The notes beneath the pieces are model-generated. The model was given only the letters and a program-made list of their open reading frames with translations, did no database searches and was not told the DNA's origin. Of a stretch of DNA of 16,310 nucleotides, positions 1-6,918 are shown in pieces. A program made the translations under genes and the position numbers. Source of the stretch: Cerioporus squamosus (lineage: Eukaryota; Basidiomycota; Agaricomycetes; Polyporales; Polyporaceae). The first letter of the stretch is position 1. Each line of letters opens with the position of its first letter. The stretch lies in the NCBI GenBank assembly GCA_022592435.1, contig JABYQS010000641.1, positions 1 to 16,310 of the forward strand. Reading direction: 5' to 3'.

Positions 1-1251
1 ACACAAGTACCCCGCTCTCGACGCTGTCGTCGTCGGCCCACGCGTTGGGGAAAACAGCGCCAGCGAATCTCTTTCGAACTCCGTAGCACCGTTCTCTCTC
101 ATCCGGCTTGCACCGCCGAGAGAGTTAAACCTCTCGTGGGACTTCGGAGCCGGGCGGCGATGACCCGAGCGAAGATTATTGCAGTGCTGCCAATTAGGTG
201 CGTGGTCCTTCTTCGTCATGGCCACTCGCAAGCCAAAGCTTCAACGTAGCCTAGTTCAGGGTGTTTGTTTGCTCAGGCTCGACCAACTGGAGCCCTCGTG
301 ATATACGGACATATCGGGAACGAGATGCTTATACAAGGGATCGCGCTCTTGTATTCTCATGTCTGACGTCTGCCAAATGCAGGTGGTGAGAGCGACCGCC
401 GTGGGACTGACCCTCGCGGACATGTCCGAGCTGCATGAAGATTTCCAGTGACCGACTCTTCCCCGCAACGATAATCCCACATCACGCCTCTGTATGTTGC
501 GGTCATACCTTGCACCTTCCTAGCTTTAAGGGTCATCGACTCGTGTTCCTGCATCTCGTACGCTCAAGTCCGGATGTTGCTCAAGTCGTCAAAGCGGCCA
601 GGGACCTCGTACTTCGAGGCCAAAAGAAATTGAGGTGAACTATGTCGCATTCATACCGAACTTGGCAAACCTGACATTCCGGCCTCGGACGCTATAGTCA
701 AGAGAAGCTCGACGCCGCATTGCCTTCGGAAACGACATCGCCGGTTTGAGGGCAATTGCCACTCGTCCCTCATTGCGCTCATATATCAACTAGCTTCTCC
801 ACAGCCTATAACATGCTCTCTTTTTCGCGAAGGCACGGCCACTCAGCATACATACGCTGCTGGTGTCCGGACGTAGTGGCCCCGAACGCCCCAGCTGCTA
901 TCCATTTTTTGAGCCGTATCGGATATGAACGTAAGTTCGGAGTTGTTCACTATTGAGCCCGCAATCTTGACGTTGAGAACGGTGGTCCGCGCGCAGGATG
1001 CTGCACATTCCGACCGACCTCTCCGTGCAACGCTCGCGGTGCATGTGGAGCATTCGTACAGCGCGGACTGTATGTCGGAGATATGTTCCCTTCGAGTGCT
1101 CTTCTGGAACCGGCTGTGGTGAAGGTCTCTTACTCGTATCCCGGCGATGAGAGGTCCGTTGCGACTGTGAACGCCTGCAGGACGTACAAAAGGCAAGTGA
1201 AACCGTCCTCTTCATCCTCATCCTCTAGAATCCTCAGCCTTCTTCACAGAG
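1..1251. other. Intergenic stretch, no supported gene
   Basis: Short open frames of 60-117 codons occur on both strands. None has a recognisable motif, none can be extended by canonical introns into something longer, and they overlap one another in different frames, as expected by chance. The right end carries the promoter and leader of the DUF6533 gene. The left end may hold the edge of a neighbouring gene, but I cannot show it. Confidence 0.5.
1185..1251 (+). promoter_or_regulatory. Putative core promoter and CT-rich leader of the DUF6533 gene
   Basis: A weak TATA-like TACAAAAG (1185-1192) lies about 60 bases before the ATG at 1252. It is followed by a pyrimidine-rich stretch with repeated TCCTC/TCATCC units (about 1204-1225), a common feature just upstream of fungal transcription starts. 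This rests on position and composition only. Confidence 0.3.
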
Positions 1252-3008
1252 ATGGACGCGATTTCAACAGACCCCTATACTCTCCTCTCCGACCTCGAGA
1301 AACTGTGAGCTCGTTCTGAATGGTGAGAAACCCACGCGCTGACATGCACTCTGCCTACAGCTACCGAGGATCGTGCTGCGCCATCGCCGTACTCGGTGAG
1401 TCAGAACAATATGTCTCGCTTGCAACTATCCGCTCATACTTGCCTTCAAGTGTTCCTCTTCTACGACTGGCTTATCTCGTTCGGAGACGAGGTCTCCCTC
1501 ATATGGATGTCCAAAAGTAGACGGACGACTGCGTCGATCGTCTACGCCTTCATCCGATATACACCCATAGTCGACGCTCTCATGTGCGTCGTCTCCATCA
1601 ACGCTCTTGCGATGCCGGTATGTCTATCCAAAATATTCCTATGCAAGTATGAGCTCACTCGTTTGCTTATCCAGAGGTATTGACCATTGCCTGCTTCCGA
1701 GTGGCTGGTGACTGACTTTTGCGTAGCTGTGGCATCATCGTATGGACCCACAGGATGTTGCCGGTAATCCAAGAAATCGCAGCGTCATGTGAGTGAGGGA
1801 TAGCGACCCGATGGGATAGTCACTAACCATGTATGCTCTGCAGCATTCGCCGCCCTCCGCATATACGCTGTGTCCTCGAAGAATCGGACACTGGCCGGGA
1901 TCACCTTCCTCCTATTGCTCGTTCCATCGGTCATGGCTCTGGTGAGACACTACCAGACCCCCGCACCGTTGACGATACTGACGGTAACTAGATCAGCGAT
2001 GTCACTCTGGTCGATATCATGGACCTGCCTGACCCATTCGACTGCATCATGATCGTCAAAATCACAGATCGTTTCGTCATGTAAGCAAGCTACCTACTGT
2101 ACCTCTGCCTCGAATCTGACTGCTGACACGATCCCGTTTCGCAGGCGTGAGTGTCGTCACAGGGACCCATTCACCCAAGCGATACTGACCGACCGCTAGT
2201 GTCCATGATCTCCCGGGGATGTTCTATCGCAGCGGACCTGCTTGTCGCGGGAGTAACTTGGTGGTCCGCGTACAAGACACATGAGTTCGCGAAGGGCATC
2301 AAGTTCCGACGGTCGGTTGGGAACGTTATCCTACATGACGGTGAGTGCTGCGACCGTGATCTTGCCAGGATTTGTTGTGCTGAGCCGTCGAGAGCAGGAA
2401 GCCTCTACTTCATGTGAGGACAGATCCATAGCCCTGCATGCGCTCTTGCTCACCGATGTCTGTCCATAGCATACTCGCCTCGCTGAACGTCCTGCAGATC
2501 ATCTTCCTGAGACTTCGGGTCAGTATCCCACGATCAATCGCGCTGCCTGCCCGGTTCTCATCATCCCTGCAGCTGCGGGATCCGTTTGTCGTAACCAGCG
2601 ACGTTACCCTTTTCACGGATCCGTAAGTGCCCGCTTGCGTAAGACCAAGACATCGTCCACTCACCCGCCTCGGCTCCACATAGGATCGCATCAATCCTCG
2701 TCTCGCATTTCCTACTCAACCTGCGCCGCGTGCAACAGGCTGCCGATTCTGCGTCGATGCCCTCGATCCGGGTCCCCACCCTCCCCGACATCGTCTCCTC
2801 GTTCGGCGGGCCCGTACATCCCGACTTCATCGAGACCGGCACGCCTGAGTTGGCAATGGAAGCCGGCCAAGAGAAATGGGGGATCCACAATGGCGGGGAT
2901 GAGTCTGGGGAGACCACGCCATGCTCAGCTAGCCTAAACCTGGCTGAGGGCTCTCGGGAAAGCTCGAGCTGCGGGCCGGACTCGGAGACAGTCTCGCTAT
3001 CCGTATGA
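1252..3008 (+). CDS. DUF6533 domain multi-pass membrane protein (13 exons, 362 aa)
   Basis: Exons read by eye: 1252-1304, 1361-1395, 1451-1617, 1675-1676, 1727-1788, 1844-1941, 1992-2080, 2145-2146, 2200-2340, 2398-2413, 2470-2518, 2573-2622, 2684-3008. They sum to 1089 nt, exactly 363 codons including TGA. Family hallmarks, in order: FYDW (33-36) and GDEV (41-44) followed by W48, RY (65-66), a conserved-position Cys (87), ALRIYAV (110-116), a DLP...C segment (about 150-157), DLLV..VTWW (182-191), DGSLYF (216-221) and FLLNLRR (264-270). Roughly six or seven hydrophobic segments lie between them, so the product is probably an integral membrane protein; the Ser/Glu-rich tail (about 271-362) is probably cytosolic. 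The function of DUF6533 proteins is not established. Introns are 50-64 nt with GT...AG ends. The two 2-nt exons are inferred from reading phase, so the model around them is less certain than the rest. Confidence 0.85.
1675..1676 (+). other. Putative 2-nt microexon (AG) in the DUF6533 gene
   Basis: Exon 3 ends in phase 0 at 1617 before GTATGT. The next coding block (1727-1788) joins the family-matching ALRIYAV frame only if two extra bases precede it. A canonical 57-nt intron (1618-1674, ending CCAG) and a canonical 50-nt intron (1677-1726, starting GTATTG, branch-like CTGAC, ending GTAG) leave exactly AG between them. This makes a Ser codon followed by the Cys expected in the family. Inference from phase; no transcript evidence. 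Confidence 0.55.
2145..2146 (+). other. Putative second 2-nt microexon (GC) in the DUF6533 gene
   Basis: Exon 7 ends in phase 2 at 2080. The DLLV..VTWW exon starting at 2200 needs two further bases to be in frame. Intron 2081-2144 (GTAAGC...CGCAG) and intron 2147-2199 (GTGAGT...CTGAC...CTAG) are both canonical and leave GC between them, giving Met-Leu across the junctions. The spacing from the DLP..C cysteine to the following SR pair then fits the family as I know it. Confidence 0.55.
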
Positions 3009-3536
3009 CGATCCTAGTGTATTGTCGCAGATGCTCGGAAGGCGTGTTTTCGTAAGATATATCAGATCCTGTTATCGAAGGCCCACCTTCGGTTGCCTCA
3101 AATCGGACGTCTCGGTGAAGGTGGGGCTTGGCGTCGCCCGTCGACATAACATACAGATCGCAAAGTCGGGGAATGAGATGTCGTAGCATATGACTCACTC
3201 AGAGCATAGATATCAAATATACCGCCATTGCCTAGAGTTCTTGGTTTCTGTATGTTCTTGAGCGCAGAAAGGAAGCCAGCGTATTGGGCATTGAGTGGAG
3301 TTAAATGTCAGATGCAGGGTGCGTCTTGCAGAATCTATGTTGTGTTCAGCCTGACCGCAATTCCTGCCAAGCCATAGACCTCGTAAGTAAACTTCCTAGG
3401 TTTTCCCCGCACCCGACTATTTGTCCCTCATCTTGCGTTACCGTTGATCCGAGGAGGACGAGCTGCAGTATATGAGTAGGTGCTTCAGACCATTTGACTC
3501 CAGCCAAATGATCTCTTCCCGCAAGGCCCTGAAAGC
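3009..3536. other. Intergenic: 3' end of DUF6533 gene and promoter of YciI-like gene
   Basis: No open frame here shows a family motif. It should contain the 3' UTR of the upstream gene and the promoter of the downstream one. A small minus-strand frame at 3346-3552 is judged to be chance. Confidence 0.5.
3468..3475 (+). promoter_or_regulatory. Putative TATA box of the YciI-like gene
   Basis: GTATATGA lies 69 bases before the ATG at 3537, a usual place for a fungal TATA element. There is no other support. Confidence 0.35.
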
Positions 3537-4070
3537 ATGTCAGCCCCGGCATTGAAGAAGAACTACTACCTCATCCAGGTGCCCGACCTCCCGAACGCAC
3601 AACGGGCGAAGCACAACACAGAACACATGGCATACTGGGGTCCTCTCATTCAGCGTGGCTCGTGCATCGGTGTGTCTTCTCTTCACCCCTACCCTACATG
3701 CCCCGCTGGTCGCCGCCATATAGCGGTCAAGGCACCACCTCGTCGGGCATCTCGGTAGCGAAGACGCTTGAGCGCAGACGCTGACACCGTGCACAGTAGC
3801 AGCAGGCGGCCTTCTTCCGCAAGCCGTGCAATCCTCCAATGCAGACGCCATCACCAAGGTCTCGGGCTCGTTCCTAGTCATCCAGGCTGACACCGCCGAG
3901 CAGGCCTGGGAGACATTCAAGAAGGACGTGTTCTGGACGTCGGGAGAAGTGGTGCGTCGACTCTCCGCCATTATGCGCAATGCACAGCGCTAATAGCGTG
4001 ACGCGAGCAGTTGGACCGCGAGAGGGCCACCTTGATCCCGGTGTACGTGGGTGTGCCGAAGGTCGAGTAG
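3537..4070 (+). CDS. YciI-like (YCII-related domain) protein, 3 exons, 115 aa
   Basis: Exons 3537-3669, 3797-3951 and 4011-4070 (TAG) total 348 nt. The protein starts MSAPALKKNYYLIQVPD, a beta strand typical of the ferredoxin-like YCII fold. It continues with a helix containing His26 and His30 ending in WGPLIQRG, then VAAGGLL (45-51), a GSFLVIQAD strand, the helix EQAWETFKKDVF and a final strand ATLIPVY. Order and length match small fungal YCII-domain proteins (about 95-120 aa). Substrates of most such proteins are unknown; relatives include dehalogenase-like and muconolactone-type enzymes, so no reaction is assigned. Intron 1 is 127 nt, longer than the others here, but the protein reads smoothly across it. 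Intron 2 (59 nt) runs GTGCGT to GCAG. The start is the first ATG after the TATA-like site. Confidence 0.8.
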
Positions 4071-4329
4071 CGTCCGAGGGCCTTGGGGGATGTGTGTAGA
4101 AGCAAGGACAATGTAAAGCCATAGGTATACAATTTAGCATATTATGTGCTCCTCTTCGATGTGACGACGAAGCAGAAGATCCAGCGGGCATTCCCATTCA
4201 ACTGAGTTGTCAGTGTTACGGCGTTGCGGAGCAAGCCTAAGAGAGCTAGGGCGTCTAGCTTGCCAAATGCGTTCCGTGACTCGGTGACGGTCGCGCATGT
4301 CACGCTCGACGCGTTCGCCTGTCCTCTCA

Positions 4330-4396
4330 GGACCCCCGAATCCGCGCTTAGAGCTTATATCCAGGCCGGAGCCATTTTGGCCATTTTCGGGGGTCC
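4330..4396. repeat. 11-bp perfect inverted repeat
   Basis: GGACCCCCGAA (4330-4340) is the exact reverse complement of TTCGGGGGTCC (4386-4396), separated by 45 bases. The right arm runs into the TTTTCGGGG motif block and is itself near-palindromic (GGGGGTCCCCC). Confidence 0.6.
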
Positions 4397-4407
4397 CCCG
4401 GAGGGCC

Positions 4408-4479
4408 AATTTTCGGGGTTTCGCCTATAACATCGGTCGGGGACGGTCATTTTCGGGGTTTCCCAGGATATAACATCCA
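4408..4479 (+). repeat. Tandem-like direct repeat of a TTTTCGGGGTTTC...ATAACATC motif
   Basis: Copy one begins at 4408 and runs through GCCTATAACATC to 4434. Copy two begins at 4449 and runs through CAGGATATAACATCC to 4479. Both share ATTTTCGGGGTTTC followed by ATAACATC, with a few bases inserted between in the second. A partial third copy (ATTTTCGGGGG) starts at 4383. Confidence 0.65.
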
Positions 4480-4498
4480 AGCGCCCTCTCGGGCGCTT
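4479..4498. repeat. Perfect hairpin, 8-bp stem and TCTC loop
   Basis: AAGCGCCC (4479-4486) pairs with GGGCGCTT (4491-4498) around TCTC. It directly abuts the second copy of the direct repeat. It could be a structural part of a mobile-element end. Confidence 0.6.
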
Positions 4499-4717
4499 GC
4501 TCAAATCGGCGGTCGGCTGGTGCTCAGAAAAGGTATCTCGGTGACGCTCTCTGGCTCTTGGAGCGGCCAGAACGTGCGGAGTTTCTTGCCGTCTGAACGA
4601 ATCTATAGTCTGAAAGCAGCCCTATAATGGCCGTAGGAGGGTACCGAGATACTCTGGAATGACCGAATGTCGTGAACATATGATCTAAGCCCTCACCCAT
4701 GTGAGCTGGCGCTCTAG

Positions 4718-4738
4718 ATGCCCGCATTTTGCGGGCAT
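4718..4738. repeat. Perfect hairpin, 9-bp stem and TTT loop
   Basis: ATGCCCGCA (4718-4726) pairs with TGCGGGCAT (4730-4738) around a three-T loop. No adjacent gene gives it a role. Confidence 0.55.
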
Positions 4739-5088
4739 GATGAACCCTCTCCGTGTATACCAATGCAGGCAAACGCTGCACATCGACGCTGGCCAGACCG
4801 TAGAATTGCAATTGTGGCGAGTAGAGGATGGCTGGATGCCGTCGAGGACATGCACGACCTCTGTCAACACGACAGTTAGGCGCCCGAAACCGATACGTCA
4901 GCCTGATGACATTTCCAGCGCTCGCTGATTTCCCGGTCGGTCTCTCATGGATCCCTACATGTACTAGCCTCTCGAGGGCAGGGCAAGCCTGGAAAACACA
5001 TATATGGAGGCGAGCATAAGCGTAATCTCCCCGGCCCGCCCACCGACCCTCTTTCGCCTATGAGCACCATTCGCGGAGCCGATTACAC

Positions 5089-5206
5089 TCGCTACTACTA
5101 AAAGCCTAGAGAACCACTAAAACCATGCCACGTCTACACCTCTACCACCACCTCCACCCCATGCCTACACACCCCAAAACCCCACCAAAACACCCCAATA
5201 ACACCC
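5089..5206 (+). repeat. A/C-rich, nearly G-free low-complexity tract
   Basis: The + strand here is built from ACC, CCA, CAC and CCAAAA runs with few G residues. It stops abruptly before an ATG at 5207. Such tracts occur as unstructured leaders or as simple intergenic sequence; neither can be shown here. Confidence 0.5.
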
Positions 5207-6055
5207 ATGATAATTGGAGCGAGTCAAGACGGTGTTCCGCACGATTCGCAGTCGCGACGGAACGAGAGGCACTCCCTGGATGGACGAGTCGGAGGTGATG
5301 AGGCATGGGTGCTCGCATGGTGGAAAGACCAGAGGAAAGTCTGCAGCCAAAGGAGCGGCAAGGAGGAGACGGTGCACGTCTACAGAACGCACATCAAGCC
5401 ATCGTGCCCCCTTGCGGTCGGAATGCGCGCCCAAATCTTTGCCATGCCGCGATCCGCACCGACGACGCCAGGGACGAGCCTGCACGACCACCGAGCATAC
5501 GACCCGCACGTCGCTGGAGTAGTAGTGGGCATGACAACGGAGGTGGAAGGATGGACAATGGTAACGATACAAAACTTGTGCAATGGAAATGCAGTACGGC
5601 AAGTGCTGCTGGAGATCGTCTATGCACCGAACGATACGGCGCAGGGCGAGGAGCCACGTAGAACCGGACGTGAACCAGGATGGGGGACCCAGGAGCTGCC
5701 GCTGGAGTGCATTGCACACCTCGGCCTGCGCGGACATGGCGAGGAACATGGACGGGACGCTCAGGGCGGGCAAGGAGCCCCGACGGAATCTGCGGACCGA
5801 TGCAGAGACGGAACACGGAGCACCAGGCCAGAGCAACACGGGGAAAGGGGAAACCCCGGATGGGGAACGCGGACAGCCGGGGCGGCGTGCGGCGCGGAGG
5901 CCTGTGGGCTGGAACCTCTACCTGGCATAGCTGGAGGCAGCGCACGGAGACCCTGGGGAGTGATGACGACGCGCGTAAGGAAGGAGGAGTCGAAGCAGGG
6001 GCTCGAGGGAGCACTGAGGCTACACATGTGGCTCAAACACGACTGGACGAGATAA
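5207..6055 (+). other. Long ORF of doubtful coding status (282 codons)
   Basis: The frame is open from ATG 5207 to TAA 6053-6055. I recognise no motif in it. The same G-rich DNA is also open for 118-130 codons in another + frame and for more than 200 codons in two minus frames, which is typical of GC-rich sequence without stop codons rather than of a gene. The composition (Gly, Arg, Glu, Thr and Pro rich toward the end) resembles degenerate retroelement or low-complexity protein. It could be a decayed gag-like piece, but I cannot support that further. Confidence 0.2.
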
Positions 6056-6461
6056 TCGCAGACTTACGATAACGAGAGTGCCTCCTACGAAAGCGCGGAC
6101 GTTTGCAATGCGCCAGGCTGATCAACGAACAACTGTGTCGGTGGTTTCTCCTAAGAATTTCGAATGGAAGGAACACCTAAAGACGTTTGAGGTAGAGGCT
6201 TGAACAGAAGGCCTTCAATTAGAGTGTGACGTACGTACCTGGTTGCTAGCGGCCAGCGCGAAGGAAGCGAGGGAGCGTGAACAGGCGGAGGCTCTTGCAG
6301 CCGCGAGGAAAACGAGAGACGGAAGCAGGCGCAGGCTTAACGAACAAAGAGCACTAGATAAAGCGGTTTTTTTGAGACCGCTAGAGGCCGGTTTGCAACG
6401 AAGGGCCGGACGAGGTGCGATGCCAAGGAGAGGAGGGAGATGCAGCTGTCAAGCGCAGTGA
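6018..6461 (+). pseudogene. Degenerate protein remnant with coiled-coil-like segment
   Basis: One frame stays open from 6018 to a TGA at 6201-6203 and again from there to TGA 6459-6461. Read across the stop, a segment beginning SPKNFEWKEHLKTFEVEA is followed by a highly charged Ala/Glu/Arg stretch (KEAREREQAEALAAARKTRD) that would form a helix or coiled coil. No family is recognised. It may be a relic of a retroelement gag or of an older insertion. Its position just left of the LINE ORF1 leaves open that it belongs to the LINE 5' region. Confidence 0.25.
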
Positions 6462-6570
6462 GAACGACGGGAGAGGCCGCGTCAGCTGGAGAAGTGCACC
6501 TGAATAGGGAAAAAGAGGGCGCTGTGTAGACGCACACGCCAAAGGTTAGACGCTAAAGAACTTCACCAAA

Positions 6571-6918
6571 TTAAGTAGATGATGATCCTGCGCAGGTCTG
6601 CAGACGACTTACACCGCGCCGCACTCGCTCGCCCCCCCTCGATTCCGCCCACCCGACGTCCACATCGCTGCGCCAGCCATGGCAAGGCAAGACACCGCGC
6701 CAAATGCGGCAGCGAACAGGCTGCCCGTCGCGCCGGCAAGCCTCAAGGGTCACAAGGCACGCGCGAGCACCTGTCTCGCTCCTCTCTGCTCCCCTCTTTT
6801 CCCCTCCTCTCTCGCTGTCTAAAGCCCGCTGGCTCTCTGTCCAGTACTCTACTGCCCTTGAACGAAAACCCCGACGACTAGACTGCCAGGCGCCCCGCTA
6901 TTCCACGGCAAAACCACG
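6571..6918 (+). other. Probable LINE 5' untranslated region
   Basis: This GC-rich stretch precedes the ORF1 start at 6919. It contains a pyrimidine-rich block (about 6768-6846: CTCCTCTCTGCTCCCC-like runs) and a short upstream frame of 47 codons starting at ATG 6679. LINEs carry internal promoters in their 5' UTR, so this may be that region. The left limit of the element is not defined, because no target-site duplication was found. Confidence 0.3.

Larger units (their letters stand above)
4071..5088. other. Gene-free repeat-like region
   Basis: No open frame here carries a recognisable motif. The stretch holds an inverted repeat near 4330-4396, two copies of a TTTTCGGGG-containing motif and two perfect hairpins (separate entries). 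The combination suggests the end of, or a fragment of, a non-coding mobile element, but no element family could be named. Confidence 0.45.

Noticed and set aside
256..554. Overlapping minus-strand ORFs of 74 and 65 codons
   Set aside because: No motif, two frames over the same bases, and no consistent splice extension.
1584..1726. Alternative single 143-nt intron from a GTGCGT donor at 1584 that would also restore phase without a microexon
   Set aside because: It would remove 11 residues between the RY motif and the conserved-position Cys, making that spacing too short for the family, and it is far longer than the other introns of the gene. Kept only as an alternative for testing.
4479..4760. 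Helitron 3' end (hairpin followed by CTRR)
   Set aside because: Neither hairpin is followed at about 10 bases by a CTRR terminus, and no Rep/helicase sequence is present.
5165..6014. Minus-strand ORFs of 224 and 206 codons
   Set aside because: Stop-poor GC-rich DNA with several open frames on both strands; no recognisable domain and Cys/Arg/Ser-rich composition typical of antisense reading.
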